From Paenibacillus sp. J2TS4 (lineage in GTDB: Bacteria; Bacillota; Bacilli; Paenibacillales; NBRC-103111), in the NCBI RefSeq assembly GCF_018403245.1, contig NZ_BOSH01000004.1, positions 310,001 to 374,000 of the forward strand: 64,000 nucleotides of DNA. Reading direction: 5' to 3'. The position numbers were made by a program, and so were the translations under genes. The notes below the pieces were generated by a model. That model searched no databases. It saw nothing but the letters and a program-made list of their open reading frames with translations, and was not told the origin of the DNA. The first letter of the stretch is position 1, and every line of letters starts with the position of its first letter. Shown piece by piece: positions 1 through 9,472 of the stretch.

Positions 1-888
1 GCTTATGTCAAAATCGCTGAAGGCTGTGACAATGCATGTACTTTCTGCAGCATTCCGATCATGCGCGGCAAATTCCGCAGTCGGAGCATGGAATCGATTA
101 TTGCGGAAGTGACTCAACTGGCGGAACAAGGAGTTAAGGAAATTAGCCTGATCGCCCAGGACTCGACTAATTATGGTACGGATCTGTACGAGCAATTTAT
201 GCTGCCCGAGCTGTTGAATAAGGTAAGCGAAGTGCCGGGGATCGAGTGGGTGCGGCTCCATTACGCATATCCGGGATTCTTTACAGATGAATTGATAGAG
301 ACGATCGCTTCCAATCCGAAAATTTGCAAATATATTGATCTGCCCCTGCAGCATAGTGAGGATAGAATATTGAAGCGAATGAGAAGGCCGGGCAGACAGA
401 AGGATTCTCGCGAGCTCATTCGCAAAATTCGGGAGCGGATGCCGGATGTAGCTCTGCGCACGTCCATTATCGTAGGGTTTCCGGGAGAAACAGAAGAGGA
501 TTTTGCCAATCTGGTGGAATTCATTAAAGAGGTCGAGTTTGATCGGCTCGGAGTCTTTACTTATTCCATGGAGGACGATACACCGGCTTCCAGATTGCCC
601 GATCAGCTGCCGGACGATGTGAAGGAATATAGAGCAAATACGTTAATGGAAATCCAGAGACAAATTTCCAACCTCCGGAATGGCAGACGGATAGGACAGG
701 AGCTGGACGTTCTGATTGAACGCTATGACGGACGTAATGACGTATATATCGGCCGCTCCCAATATGACGCTCCGGAAATCGATGGAGAAGTATTTGTTAG
801 CAACTGCCGGGCTGAAATCGGAGAGCTCACGAAGGTTCGCATTTCCCATTCATTGGAATACGATTTATCCGGGGAGGCTATTGCATGA
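1..888 (+). CDS. rimO: Ribosomal protein S12 methylthiotransferase RimO (5' truncated by window edge)
   Basis: Radical-SAM methylthiotransferase that adds a beta-methylthio group to an aspartate of ribosomal protein S12. The open frame runs from base 1, so the N-terminal UPF0004 domain and true start lie outside the window. The visible part opens with the radical-SAM cluster motif CDNACTFC (CxxxCxxC) within the first 20 codons, then IGFPGETEEDF-type SAM-fold sequence and a C-terminal TRAM-like segment. The stop overlaps the pgsA start by 4 nt (ATGA), so the two are translationally coupled. A second methylthiotransferase, MiaB, is encoded at 12.5 kb; the linkage to pgsA and the sequence around the cluster favour RimO over MtaB here. 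The family assignment is secure, the paralogue choice slightly less so. Confidence 0.9.
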   Translation, partial: AYVKIAEGCDNACTFCSIPIMRGKFRSRSMESIIAEVTQLAEQGVKEISLIAQDSTNYGTDLYEQFMLPELLNKVSEVPGIEWVRLHYAYPGFFTDELIETIASNPKICKYIDLPLQHSEDRILKRMRRPGRQKDSRELIRKIRERMPDVALRTSIIVGFPGETEEDFANLVEFIKEVEFDRLGVFTYSMEDDTPASRLPDQLPDDVKEYRANTLMEIQRQISNLRNGRRIGQELDVLIERYDGRNDVYIGRSQYDAPEIDGEVFVSNCRAEIGELTKVRISHSLEYDLSGEAIA

Positions 889-1469
889 ACCTGGCCAACC
901 GAATAACTCTGGCTAGGATTTTTCTAGTCCCGATTATTGTCTTCTTTCTGCTGGTCAATCTCAGATTGCCGGAGATTCAGATTGAATCGTTCAGCATAAC
1001 GTATAATCAGATCATCGCTGTTCTGATCTTTATTATAGCTGCGAGCACGGATAGTCTGGACGGTTATATTGCGCGCAAAAGAAAGCTGGTCACCAACCTG
1101 GGAAAATTGCTTGATCCGCTAGCGGACAAACTGTTGGTTTCCGCTGTTCTTGTCTCCCTTGTCGAGATGGGCAAGCTGGATGCCTGGATCGCAATCGTTA
1201 TTATAAGCCGGGAATTTGCGGTAACGGGCTTACGGCAAATAGCCGCTCTTCAGGGGCAGGTCGTAGCGGCGGACAAATGGGGCAAGTGGAAGACAGGGGT
1301 GCAAATTACGGCCATTATCGCGCTTCTGGTCAATAATTTCCCGTTTACGTTTATTGGATTTCCGTTTGATGTTATTGCCAGTTGGGTAGCGGCTATTCTC
1401 ACCATCTATTCAGGAATTCATTACTTTATCCGAAATAAGCGAGTACTGGAAATATCATCGGAGAAGTGA
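885..1469 (+). CDS. pgsA: CDP-diacylglycerol--glycerol-3-phosphate 3-phosphatidyltransferase
   Basis: Integral membrane enzyme making phosphatidylglycerophosphate from CDP-diacylglycerol and sn-glycerol-3-phosphate, the committed step to phosphatidylglycerol and cardiolipin. The CDP-alcohol phosphotransferase signature D-x2-D-G-x2-A-R-x8-G-x3-D-x3-D is complete (DSLDGYIARKRK, then GKLLDPLADK) at about residues 57-80. Four to five hydrophobic segments surround it. The 194 aa length is normal. The ATG overlaps the rimO stop, and cinA follows after 49 nt, as in many Bacillales. Confidence 0.95.
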   Translation: MNLANRITLARIFLVPIIVFFLLVNLRLPEIQIESFSITYNQIIAVLIFIIAASTDSLDGYIARKRKLVTNLGKLLDPLADKLLVSAVLVSLVEMGKLDAWIAIVIISREFAVTGLRQIAALQGQVVAADKWGKWKTGVQITAIIALLVNNFPFTFIGFPFDVIASWVAAILTIYSGIHYFIRNKRVLEISSEK

Positions 1470-1518
1470 TGGTTTCTCAGGAAGTGCATGAACATTTAGA
1501 GCCGCCGGGAGGAATAAG

Positions 1519-2763
1519 ATGAAAGCAGAAATTATCGCGGTTGGGACGGAACTGCTGCTGGGACAAATTGTCAATACGAATGCCCAATATTTATCACAGC
1601 AATGCGCGAGCCTTGGGATTGATGTATATTTTCAAACGGTGGTCGGTGATAACGAGGAACGGTTGCGGCAAGCATTGGATACGGCGAAAAACAGAGCGGA
1701 TTTCATTATCTGCACCGGTGGTTTGGGCCCAACGAAGGATGACTTGACTAAAGATGTACTGGCTGCTTATGTCGGACAAAAATTGGTCATGCACGAACCG
1801 TCGCTGGAGAAAATTGAGTCGATGTTCCAACAACGAGGGCAGGAAATGGCAGAAAGCAATGCGAGGCAAGCGTTAATGCTGGAAGGAAGCGACCCTCTGA
1901 ACAATGATAACGGATTGGCGGTAGGCGTGGCGCTGTCTCATGAGGGTGTTCATTATATGCTTCTTCCCGGACCTCCGAGAGAGATGAAGCTGATGTTCGA
2001 TACTTATGGCACCGAATGGATCTCCAGGATGACAACCGGAGGCGGAGGCCTCCACTCCAAAATGCTGAAATTTGCCGGAATCGGCGAATCTTCGCTGGAG
2101 AAAGAGCTCCTCGATCTGATCGAGTCTCAGCAGGACCCGACGATTGCCCCATACGCCAAAGAGGGAGAAGTGACGATTCGCCTCACTACGCGGGCAGAAT
2201 CGCAGGAGGAAGCGGGCTCGAGGTTTGGACCGGTAGAGGATGAAATTCGCCGCCGACTGGGTTCATATTTGTATGCCACGGAGGACAAGCCGATCGAACA
2301 AGTCATTTATGAGCTTCTGAAGGAGCAAGGGCTAACTTTGTCTGCGGCGGAGAGCTGCACAGGCGGTTTGATCGGCGATTTGATCACGTCGGTTCCCGAC
2401 AGCTCCACCGTATTCAAAGGGGGCGTTGTCAGCTATACCAATGAGGTCAAGCAATCGGTTCTCAAGGTTCCTGCCCGTTTACTGGAAGGGCCGGATGCCC
2501 CCGGAGCGGTTAGCCAAGAGACGGCAGAACAGATGGCCTGCAGCGTGCTGGAGCTGATGGACACCGATTATGCGCTGTCTGTAACGGGTTATGCCGGACC
2601 GGGAGCTCCAGAAGGACAACTGGGGCTTGTCTTCATCGGTTTGGCTGAACGTGGCAAGCCGGTTGAAGTCATTAAGGCTCGCTATTCAGGCAACCGCGAG
2701 ATGATCAAATTAAGGGCGGCCAAAACGGCCTTCTATCAGCTTTGGAAAAAGCTTAGATCTTAA
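1519..2763 (+). CDS. cinA: CinA family protein (competence/damage-inducible; NMN amidohydrolase-type)
   Basis: Two-domain protein of 414 aa. The N-terminal MoeA/MogA-like (COG1058) domain begins MKAEIIAVGTELLLGQ and carries GGLGPTKDDLTKD. The C-terminal CinA domain carries SAAESCTGG and SVTGYAGPG, typical of nicotinamide-nucleotide amidase (PncC) modules. In Bacillus cinA lies immediately upstream of recA and is co-induced during competence. Here a strong terminator at 2910-2946 and 479 nt separate it from recA, so expression may be independent. The start is the ATG at 1519 behind GGAGGAATAAG. Confidence 0.94.
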   Translation: MKAEIIAVGTELLLGQIVNTNAQYLSQQCASLGIDVYFQTVVGDNEERLRQALDTAKNRADFIICTGGLGPTKDDLTKDVLAAYVGQKLVMHEPSLEKIESMFQQRGQEMAESNARQALMLEGSDPLNNDNGLAVGVALSHEGVHYMLLPGPPREMKLMFDTYGTEWISRMTTGGGGLHSKMLKFAGIGESSLEKELLDLIESQQDPTIAPYAKEGEVTIRLTTRAESQEEAGSRFGPVEDEIRRRLGSYLYATEDKPIEQVIYELLKEQGLTLSAAESCTGGLIGDLITSVPDSSTVFKGGVVSYTNEVKQSVLKVPARLLEGPDAPGAVSQETAEQMACSVLELMDTDYALSVTGYAGPGAPEGQLGLVFIGLAERGKPVEVIKARYSGNREMIKLRAAKTAFYQLWKKLRS

Positions 2764-2909
2764 TTGGGAAGTCTGTATCAGCGATGTTCTGTTGTCTCGA
2801 GTTTAGCTCGCGGCGACCATTAAACGGCCAGATCTTTCAGAGTTTCCTTGATTTTCCTGAAGCAGGTTGATATTATAGTAGATAGATTTTAATAATCGGG
2901 CGGAAGCAC

Positions 2910-2946
2910 CGCAGCAAAAGGACCTTTTCTTTTGCTGCGTTTTTTG
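2910..2946 (+). terminator. Rho-independent terminator after cinA
   Basis: Perfect 11-bp stem CGCAGCAAAAG / CTTTTGCTGCG with an 8-nt loop, followed by seven T. It closes the rimO-pgsA-cinA unit. The 2764-3242 gap otherwise holds only the recA control region. Confidence 0.92.
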
Positions 2947-3159
2947 TTTCTAGCAGATTTGCTTCCATAGCCCGCCAAGGGAGAAAATACTGCAGTGAAG
3001 GGAGTGAAGAACTAGCTTTCGTAAAAAGCTTATTGTGATGCCCCCCTTGGGTATCTTTGGAAAACGGAACAATAGAAGCATGTCGGTATTAAAGAATAAT
3101 AGTGCATATAGTAACTCTATTAGAGAAGAGTGTGCAGGCTCGGTGTAAAATAAAAAAAA

Positions 3160-3173
3160 CGAATGTATGTTCG
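3160..3173 (+). promoter_or_regulatory. LexA/DinR-type SOS box upstream of recA
   Basis: CGAATGTATGTTCG is one mismatch from the Bacillus DinR/LexA box CGAAC-N4-GTTCG (GAAT in place of GAAC in the left half). It lies 70 nt upstream of the likely recA start, where a repressor would block initiation. Damage induction of recA is established for the family; occupancy of this site is inferred. Confidence 0.75.
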
Positions 3174-3242
3174 AAAAACTACTTGGCAGAGAGACCAAAA
3201 AGAGGTATCATAGAACTATATTAACAGAAGGAAGTGATTGGA

Positions 3243-4289
3243 TTGTCAGATCGGCGTGCAGCGTTAGACATGGCATTGCGAAATATAGAGAAGATGTTCG
3301 GTAAGGGCTCCATCATGAAGCTGGGAGAATCGACTCATATGCAGGTGGAGACTGTTCCCAGCGGATCACTCGCTTTGGACCTTGCTTTAGGAATAGGCGG
3401 TTTCCCAAGAGGAAGAATTATCGAAGTGTACGGACCTGAATCGTCTGGTAAGACGACCGTAGCCCTGCACGCTATTGCTGAAGTGCAGAAGATTGGCGGA
3501 CAAGCTGCCTTTATCGATGCGGAGCACGCTCTGGATCCCCAGTATGCGAAGAAGCTGGGAATTAATATTGACGAATTGCTTCTTTCTCAACCGGATACGG
3601 GAGAGCAAGGGCTGGAGATTGCTGAAGCGTTGGTTCGCAGCGGAGCGGTGGATATCATCGTTATCGACTCGGTAGCTGCATTAGTGCCGAAGGCGGAGAT
3701 CGAAGGGGAAATGGGAGATTCCCATGTCGGACTCCAAGCGAGGCTGATGTCCCAGGCATTGCGGAAGCTTTCCGGTGCTATCAATAAATCCAAAGTTATT
3801 GCGATCTTTATTAACCAGCTTCGGGAGAAGGTCGGCGTTATGTTTGGCAATCCGGAGGTCACTCCCGGAGGAAGAGCTCTGAAGTTCTATTCGACGATCC
3901 GGCTGGATGTGCGTCGCGTAGAAACGTTAAAGCAGGGCAATGATATGATCGGTAACCGGACCCGAATTAAAGTTGTGAAGAATAAAGTGGCTCCTCCATT
4001 TAAACAAGCGGACATTGATATTATGTACGGCGAGGGCATTTCCCGGGAGGGCAGCATCATTGACATTGGGACAGAGATGGATATTATTGACAAGAGCGGC
4101 GCGTGGTATTCATACGAGAATGAGCGTCTTGGACAAGGACGGGAGAATGCGAAGCAATACTTACGCGATAATCCGCAGATTGCGGAGACGATCGAAAAGA
4201 AAATTCGCGATTCCAGCAACTTAGGTCCCGTTATCTCTTCCGAAGAGGAAGAGGATGACGAAGACTTTGAATTAACACTTGAAAATTAA
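3243..4289 (+). CDS. recA: Recombinase RecA
   Basis: DNA-dependent ATPase for strand exchange and LexA co-protease activity. It has Walker [10 protein letters not shown], the MAW-like region [16 protein letters not shown], the L1/L2 loop region with [17 protein letters not shown], and an acidic C-terminus ([17 protein letters not shown]). Length is about 348 aa. I place the start at the TTG at 3243 ([17 protein letters not shown]), which matches the family N-terminus and sits about 8 nt after AAGGAAG. The GTG at 3234 lies inside the ribosome binding site. It is preceded by an SOS box and followed by a terminator. Confidence 0.97.
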   Translation: MSDRRAALDMALRNIEKMFGKGSIMKLGESTHMQVETVPSGSLALDLALGIGGFPRGRIIEVYGPESSGKTTVALHAIAEVQKIGGQAAFIDAEHALDPQYAKKLGINIDELLLSQPDTGEQGLEIAEALVRSGAVDIIVIDSVAALVPKAEIEGEMGDSHVGLQARLMSQALRKLSGAINKSKVIAIFINQLREKVGVMFGNPEVTPGGRALKFYSTIRLDVRRVETLKQGNDMIGNRTRIKVVKNKVAPPFKQADIDIMYGEGISREGSIIDIGTEMDIIDKSGAWYSYENERLGQGRENAKQYLRDNPQIAETIEKKIRDSSNLGPVISSEEEEDDEDFELTLEN

Positions 4290-4299
4290 TCGATTCCTA

Positions 4300-4336
4300 C
4301 CGCACCTTGCTCTTTTGAAAGGTGCGGTCCTTTTTT
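4300..4336 (+). terminator. Rho-independent terminator after recA
   Basis: Perfect 9-bp stem CCGCACCTT / AAGGTGCGG, a 10-nt loop, then a T-rich tail just after the recA stop. It separates recA from recX, which still follows closely. Confidence 0.92.
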
Positions 4337-4493
4337 CCACACATAGAATTTACAAGTATCTGCTTCCTGAATCCCATCAAATTCTATTTGGCGATAAAAA
4401 CAACATTTAAACGCGGTCGCTCATCCTCGAAGGACTCCGATAGGAGTTTTTCTCATGTTAGAAAATCATTGCAGAATAAATAAGGAGATCCGA

Positions 4494-5159
4494 ATGAAGG
4501 ACGTCAAATCGACTATTACGCAGGTGGAGAAACAAAGAAGACATCCGCGTTATAATATATATGTGGACGGGGAATACGCTTTTGCGGCCCATGAAGATCT
4601 GGTGGTCAAATATAGATTGCTTAAAGGCTCTGTTCTCGATACCGAACAAATTCAGCAAATCATACAAGAGGATGAATACCATCAAGCCTACCTTTATTCC
4701 ATTCGAATGATCGGCCGAAGACCGCACTCCATCAAGGAAGTGAAGGAAAAGCTTGCGACCAAAGGGTATGACGTCCGGACGGCCGATGCTGTAACGGCTA
4801 AATTGAAGGAACAGGGCTATGTCAATGATCTGCAATTTGCGCAAATGTGGGCAGATCATAGAGTTCGGTTGCAAAAAAAAGGAATAAGATGGGTGCGGCA
4901 TGAGTTGCAGCAAAAAGGAATTAGCAAAGACAAGATAGAAACGGCTTTAGCGGGGCTGGACAGCGAGGCGGAGTGGGGAGGCGCTCTTCAACTGGCGGAA
5001 AAAAAATGGAGACAGACTAAAGGAGCCCGATTGGATAAAAGAAGAAAAGTAACGGCTTATTTGCTAAGAAGAGGGTTTTCTTCGTCTGTTGTTAAGAAAG
5101 CGTTGAATCAAGTAGATGTCCGTGAAGCCTTGGAGGAAGAGGAATTAGATGAATATTAA
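4494..5159 (+). CDS. recX: Regulatory protein RecX
   Basis: RecX modulates RecA filaments by binding in the filament groove. The 221 aa protein shows the tandem three-helix RecX repeats: YLYSIRMIGRRPHSIKEVKEKLATKGYD, then VNDLQFAQMWADHRVRLQKKGIRWVRHELQQKGIS, then a C-terminal KVTAYLLRRGFSSSVVKKALN repeat. The start is the ATG at 4494, 7 nt after AAGGAGA. The upstream ATG at 4455 would add 13 unlike residues and has no Shine-Dalgarno site. Location directly after recA supports the call. It is somewhat shorter than the 264 aa Bacillus protein. Confidence 0.9.
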   Translation: MKDVKSTITQVEKQRRHPRYNIYVDGEYAFAAHEDLVVKYRLLKGSVLDTEQIQQIIQEDEYHQAYLYSIRMIGRRPHSIKEVKEKLATKGYDVRTADAVTAKLKEQGYVNDLQFAQMWADHRVRLQKKGIRWVRHELQQKGISKDKIETALAGLDSEAEWGGALQLAEKKWRQTKGARLDKRRKVTAYLLRRGFSSSVVKKALNQVDVREALEEEELDEY

Positions 5160-5273
5160 TATTATTAATAATTAATGACATTAACTAAAAAAGAACGTTG
5201 TTAGGGCACATTATAAGATCTATCCCGGCTTGCAAGTTCCAGTATATACTTGGGACAAGAACGTCCTACTTGC

Positions 5274-5303
5274 TTGACAAGCTTTCTTTGCAAAAGATAA
5301 AAT
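5274..5303 (+). promoter_or_regulatory. Putative SigA promoter for rny
   Basis: TTGACA, an 18-nt spacer and TAAAAT lie about 300 nt upstream of the rny start. A second -10-like TATAAT lies at 5338-5343. The 5160-5603 gap holds no other recognisable gene; it starts with an AT-rich stretch after recX. The predicted long leader (about 290 nt) shows nothing I could assign. Confidence 0.55.
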
Positions 5304-5603
5304 AATGATGTATATTTTTCTATTTATCTTGATTTTGTATATAATCAAGAAATGGGAAGGTAAACCCGCCAATTTTACTGGATCACTGCCAAAGAATGTG
5401 ATTGAATTTCCACAACATTCGTGTTTGTGTCAAATTCAAACCCGTCATCCTGATCTTTCTTGAAGCTTCTTTAGGTTAAAACGGTAACAATTCTCAGCAA
5501 GGATGATTGGGCGCTATTAACGAAATGAAGCTATGGTTAAAAAACCGAATGAGAATTCACCCCAAGCTAATCCCTTGGAGGAATCAACGAGGAGGTGAAC
5601 AAG

Positions 5604-7154
5604 ATGAACGACTCTTGGATCATCTGGGCCGTGCTCTCACTCGTTGTTGGACTTCTTCTGGGCGTTGGGATTGGCTACTTTATCCGCAAATCTCTCGCTG
5701 AAGCTAAGATTTCGAGTGCTGAACACGCAGCCCAACAGATCATTGAGAATGCTAAAAAAGAAGTAGAAGCGCAGAAGAAAGAATCGATTCTGGAAGCTAA
5801 GGACGAGATTCACAAGCTGCGTCAAGAAGCGGAAAAAGAAATTCGCGATCGCAGAAACGAAACAACTCGCCAGGAAAGACGATTACTGCAAAAAGAAGAA
5901 TCTTTGGATAAAAAGCTGGAATCTCTGGAACGTAAAGAGGAACAGATCACTGGCAAAGAGAAGCGGATCGATGAGACGCAGGCTCAAATTGATCAGCTGT
6001 ACAAAGATCAAGTAACTGAACTGGAACGGATATCCAATCTAACGATGGATGAAGCCAGAACGATCATCCTGTCCGGAGTGGAGCAAGAGGTTCGTCATGA
6101 AACGGCTCAGTTGATTAAGGATATTGAGCATCAAGCCAAGGAAGAAGGGGACAAGAAGGCCAGAGAGATCATTACGCTTGCCATTCAGCGCTGTGCGGCC
6201 GATCATGTAGCGGAAACTACCGTATCCGTAGTCACTCTTCCGAATGAGGAGATGAAGGGAAGAATCATCGGTCGTGAAGGAAGAAATATTCGCGCCCTGG
6301 AGACTCTGACTGGAATCGACTTGATTATCGACGATACTCCAGAAGCGGTCATTCTGTCCGGATTCGATCCGATCCGTAGAGAAATTGCAAGAGCCGCTTT
6401 GGAAAAGCTGGTCGCTGACGGCCGTATCCATCCTGCTCGTATTGAGGAGATGGTGGAGAAATCCCGTAAGGAAGTGGATGACCGCATCCGGGAATACGGA
6501 GAACAGGCGACATTCGAGACAGGAGTTCACGGTCTGCACCCTGATTTAATTAAAATTTTGGGACGCTTGAAATTTAGAACAAGCTATGGACAGAATGTGC
6601 TTAAGCATTCCATGGAAGTTGCTTATTTGGCAGGTCTAATGGCAGGAGAATTAGGAGAAGACGTAACTTTGGCGAAACGGGCCGGCTTGCTTCATGATAT
6701 TGGTAAAGCTTTGGATCATGAAGTCGAAGGCTCCCACGTAGAGATTGGCGTGGAAATTGGTAAAAAGTACAAAGAGCATCCCGTGGTTATCAACAGCATT
6801 GCATCGCACCATGGAGATTGTGAAGCCACCTCGGTTATTGCGATGCTGGTCGGTGCGGCTGACGCATTGTCCGCAGCCAGACCAGGGGCAAGAAGAGAGA
6901 CGCTCGAAACGTATATTAAACGTTTGGAGAAATTGGAGGAAATATCGGAGTCGTTTGAAGGGGTAGAGAAATCATACGCCATTCAAGCGGGCCGTGAAAT
7001 CCGGGTTATGGTACAGCCGGAGAAGGTGGACGATACAGAAGCGTTCCGTCTGGCCAGAGACATTACGAAGAAAATCGAAAATGAACTCGATTACCCGGGA
7101 CATATTAAAGTTACGGTCATTCGCGAGACGAGGGCCGTGGAATACGCCAAATAA
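5604..7154 (+). CDS. rny: Ribonuclease Y
   Basis: Membrane-anchored endoribonuclease that starts mRNA decay and is the core of the Gram-positive degradosome-like network. Order: one N-terminal transmembrane helix ([21 protein letters not shown]), a long coiled coil rich in E/K/Q/R (about residues 30-190), a KH domain ([20 protein letters not shown]), and an HD domain with metal ligands [10 protein letters not shown] and [12 protein letters not shown]. The 516 aa length matches the family (about 520). The start is the ATG at 5604, 8 nt after AGGAGGTG; the in-frame GTG at 5595 lies inside that site. The 3' neighbour ymdB is conserved across Bacillales. Confidence 0.96.
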   Translation: MNDSWIIWAVLSLVVGLLLGVGIGYFIRKSLAEAKISSAEHAAQQIIENAKKEVEAQKKESILEAKDEIHKLRQEAEKEIRDRRNETTRQERRLLQKEESLDKKLESLERKEEQITGKEKRIDETQAQIDQLYKDQVTELERISNLTMDEARTIILSGVEQEVRHETAQLIKDIEHQAKEEGDKKAREIITLAIQRCAADHVAETTVSVVTLPNEEMKGRIIGREGRNIRALETLTGIDLIIDDTPEAVILSGFDPIRREIARAALEKLVADGRIHPARIEEMVEKSRKEVDDRIREYGEQATFETGVHGLHPDLIKILGRLKFRTSYGQNVLKHSMEVAYLAGLMAGELGEDVTLAKRAGLLHDIGKALDHEVEGSHVEIGVEIGKKYKEHPVVINSIASHHGDCEATSVIAMLVGAADALSAARPGARRETLETYIKRLEKLEEISESFEGVEKSYAIQAGREIRVMVQPEKVDDTEAFRLARDITKKIENELDYPGHIKVTVIRETRAVEYAK

Positions 7155-7165
7155 TATGGCACAGC

Positions 7166-7194
7166 AAAAAGTGGCTAATACAGCCACTTTTTGC
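7166..7194 (+). terminator. Short terminator/attenuator hairpin between rny and ymdB
   Basis: Perfect 10-bp stem AAAAAGTGGC / GCCACTTTTT with a 7-nt loop, 11 nt after the rny stop and about 35 nt before the ymdB start. The A/T ends of the stem would allow it to work in both directions. It may reduce read-through into ymdB. Confidence 0.75.
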
Positions 7195-7227
7195 ATATTA
7201 TACTACTTGATACGGGGAGGGATTGTT

Positions 7228-8022
7228 ATCAAAGTCGTCTTTATAGGAGATATCGTCGGTTCCGTTGGACGCAAGGCGGTCAAGGAAATGCTGCCGATAA
7301 TAAAAAAGAAGTGGAGTCCGGACTTTATTATAGCCAACGGAGAGAATGCGGCAGCCGGCAGAGGCATTACGAAGCAAATAGCCAAAGATTTGTTCGAGCA
7401 GGGAATACACGGAATAACGATGGGCAATCATACGTGGGATAATAAAGACATTTTTGATTTTATCGATGAGGAATCCCGTATGGTCAGACCGGCTAATTTC
7501 CCGGAAGGAACACCCGGAAGGGGGGCGGCAGTGTTAAAGTCAGAAGGAAAAGAGCTGGCCATCATCAATCTTCAAGGCCGGACCTTCCTGCCTCCTCTGG
7601 ACTGTCCTTTTGCCAAAGCCGAAGTGCTCGTTAAGCAGATAACCAAGAAGACCAAACATATTCTTGTAGACTTTCATGCGGAAGCGACCTCCGAAAAAAT
7701 AGCGATGGGGTGGCATCTGGATGGGAAAGTATCTGCGGTCGTGGGCACTCATACACACGTGCAAAGCCACGATGAACGAATATTGCCGCTGGGAACGGCC
7801 TATATTACTGACGTCGGGATGGTCGGTCCACGGGATGGTATTCTGGGTATGGAGAGATCAGCAGTTCTGCAAAAGTTCAGGACTCAGCTTCCCGTCCGCT
7901 TTAATGTGGATGAGGGCAAATGGCACTTTCATGCCGTCTTTATCGAGCTGCATCCGCAAAGCGGCTTGTCTCAACGAATAGAGCTTATTCGCAGCTATGA
8001 AGATCAATTTATAATGGAATAG
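7228..8022 (+). CDS. ymdB: YmdB-type metallophosphoesterase (2',3'-cAMP phosphodiesterase), non-canonical start
   Basis: Calcineurin-like dinuclear metallophosphoesterase which in Bacillus acts on 2',3'-cyclic nucleotides and is needed for biofilm and motility switching. Motifs: FIGDIVGSVGRK, NGENAAAGRG, GNHTWDNK, HAEATSEK and GTHTHVQ, all with metal-binding residues. The mature length of 264 aa equals the Bacillus protein. Homologues begin M-(R/K)-(I/V)-x-FIGD, which aligns with the ATC codon at 7228, 7 nt after GGGGAGGG. No ATG, GTG or TTG lies in frame at a usable distance: the nearest is TTG at 7207, upstream of the Shine-Dalgarno. Either ATC (or ATT at 7222) is used, or there is a sequence error. 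Confidence 0.9.
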   Translation: MKVVFIGDIVGSVGRKAVKEMLPIIKKKWSPDFIIANGENAAAGRGITKQIAKDLFEQGIHGITMGNHTWDNKDIFDFIDEESRMVRPANFPEGTPGRGAAVLKSEGKELAIINLQGRTFLPPLDCPFAKAEVLVKQITKKTKHILVDFHAEATSEKIAMGWHLDGKVSAVVGTHTHVQSHDERILPLGTAYITDVGMVGPRDGILGMERSAVLQKFRTQLPVRFNVDEGKWHFHAVFIELHPQSGLSQRIELIRSYEDQFIME

Positions 8023-8065
8023 TCTAACGATTCATTATATTTCGAAATTTCTCTCCTCCTTTAGC

Positions 8066-8091
8066 AGGAATTTTTAGTTGGATTCTCGAAT
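8066..8091 (+). promoter_or_regulatory. Putative SigH promoter upstream of spoVS
   Basis: AGGAATT at 8066-8072 and CTCGAAT ending at 8091 resemble the SigH -35 (RnAGGAwWW) and -10 (RnnGAATww) elements, 12 nt apart. spoVS is SigH-dependent in B. subtilis. It lies about 48 nt upstream of the spoVS start. Confidence 0.5.
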
Positions 8092-8138
8092 AAGATGGGT
8101 ACTGGAATCAATCCATCATTCCTGAGGAGGTACTTTTC

Positions 8139-8399
8139 ATGGAAGTATTAAAAGTTTCAGCAAAATCCAATCCAAATTCCGTTGCCGGAGCGCTGGCCGG
8201 GGTACTTCGCGAACGCGGAGCCGCTGAACTGCAAGCTATCGGGGCGGGAGCTTTGAACCAGGCCATTAAAGCCGTGGCTATCGCAAGAGGATTTGTTGCG
8301 CCCAGTGGAGTGGATTTGATTTGTATTCCAGCTTTTACTGATATTGTCATTGATGGCGAAGACCGTACAGCCATTAAACTTATTGTCGAGCCAAGATGA
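8139..8399 (+). CDS. spoVS: Stage V sporulation protein S
   Basis: Small (86 aa) Alba-like protein acting in sporulation (coat assembly, septation and later stages). The whole sequence matches the family, including MEVLKVSAKSNPNSVAGALA, the VAIARGFVAPSGVDL segment and IDGEDRTAIKLIVEP. It has a good Shine-Dalgarno (GAGGAGGTAC) and is monocistronic, with its own promoter-like sequence and terminator. Confidence 0.97.
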   Translation: MEVLKVSAKSNPNSVAGALAGVLRERGAAELQAIGAGALNQAIKAVAIARGFVAPSGVDLICIPAFTDIVIDGEDRTAIKLIVEPR

Positions 8400-8446
8400 G
8401 GAACTTCCCTCTGTTAACGGACCAGTGAAGTGATAGATTCCCTATG

Positions 8447-8475
8447 CCTGTTTACACAAGTAAACAGGTTTTTTT
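8447..8475 (+). terminator. Rho-independent terminator after spoVS
   Basis: Perfect 9-bp stem CCTGTTTAC / GTAAACAGG with a 4-nt loop and a run of seven T. Confidence 0.9.
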
Positions 8476-8533
8476 GTAGCTGCATAACGGAATTTATATT
8501 CTTAGTATATAGATTCGGGAAAGGTGTGAAAGA

Positions 8534-9472
8534 ATGAAAATTATTGATACTCATTGTGATTTGCTATATCAAATGTTTAGAAATCCCAAGGTACAATTCG
8601 AGCAAGGGGATGGGGAAGCGGATGTTTCATACAGCCGTCTGAAAAAAGCAGGGGTCGTCCTCCAATGGTTCGCGATTTACCTTCCCGATGATCCCCGATA
8701 CTATTCGTTCGAGCATGTACTGGCTTGCATCGATTTGTTCCGTACCAGAATCGCAGCCTGTCCGCAGGTACATGTGGTGCGAAATCGCGAAGACCTGTCG
8801 ACTTCATTGGCAGAGGGCAAGCTGGGAGTTATGCTGACGCTGGAAGGGGTAGAAGGTCTCGCCGCTAATATAAGCCACCTGCGAACGGCCTATGACTTGG
8901 GAGTAAGAAGCATCGGCATAACCTGGAACCATGCTAATTGGGCTGCAGATGGAGTAGGAGAACCAAGACTAGGAGGCTTCACTCTCCGAGGGAAGGCCTT
9001 TGTTCAAGAGTGCGATCGATTGGGGATAGTACTAGATGTTTCTCATTTGTCGGAAAAAGGTTTTTGGGAGCTATGCGAGCTGTCGCCGCGCCCTTTTATC
9101 GCTTCCCATTCCAATGCTTATCAAATTTGCGCGCATCGCAGAAATCTGAAGGATGACCAGATTCGGGCGATCATTCAGAAAAAAGGTCGGATAGGGATTA
9201 CTTTTGTACCGGCTTTTGTCCGTCCGGAGGAACCGCAAATCAAGGATCTTCTTCTGCATATTGATCATATTTGCTCGCTTGGAGGCGAGGAAAGAATTGG
9301 CTTTGGCTCGGACTTCGACGGAATGGATGATAAAATTCCCGGGCTGGAGCATCCGGCACACTACAGCCGGCTCGCGGATGAGCTGCATAAGCGGTATACA
9401 AATGAGCAGGCGGAACGCTTTTTGTTCGGAAATTGGAACTCCTATTTACTCCAAAACCTTCCTGAAGCGTAA
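8534..9472 (+). CDS. Membrane dipeptidase family (peptidase M19)
   Basis: Zinc-dependent dipeptidase of the renal dipeptidase/amidohydrolase superfamily, 312 aa. Visible metal-site motifs: DTHCDLLY near the N-terminus (HxD), TLEGVEG with the bridging glutamate, DVSHLSEKGFWEL, SHSNAYQICAHRRNL and GSDFDGMD. No signal peptide is seen, so the enzyme is probably cytosolic despite the family name. It sits between spoVS and korA as a single gene with an AAAGGTGTG Shine-Dalgarno. The substrate is not determinable; D-amino-acid-containing dipeptides are common for such enzymes. Confidence 0.88.
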   Translation: MKIIDTHCDLLYQMFRNPKVQFEQGDGEADVSYSRLKKAGVVLQWFAIYLPDDPRYYSFEHVLACIDLFRTRIAACPQVHVVRNREDLSTSLAEGKLGVMLTLEGVEGLAANISHLRTAYDLGVRSIGITWNHANWAADGVGEPRLGGFTLRGKAFVQECDRLGIVLDVSHLSEKGFWELCELSPRPFIASHSNAYQICAHRRNLKDDQIRAIIQKKGRIGITFVPAFVRPEEPQIKDLLLHIDHICSLGGEERIGFGSDFDGMDDKIPGLEHPAHYSRLADELHKRYTNEQAERFLFGNWNSYLLQNLPEA

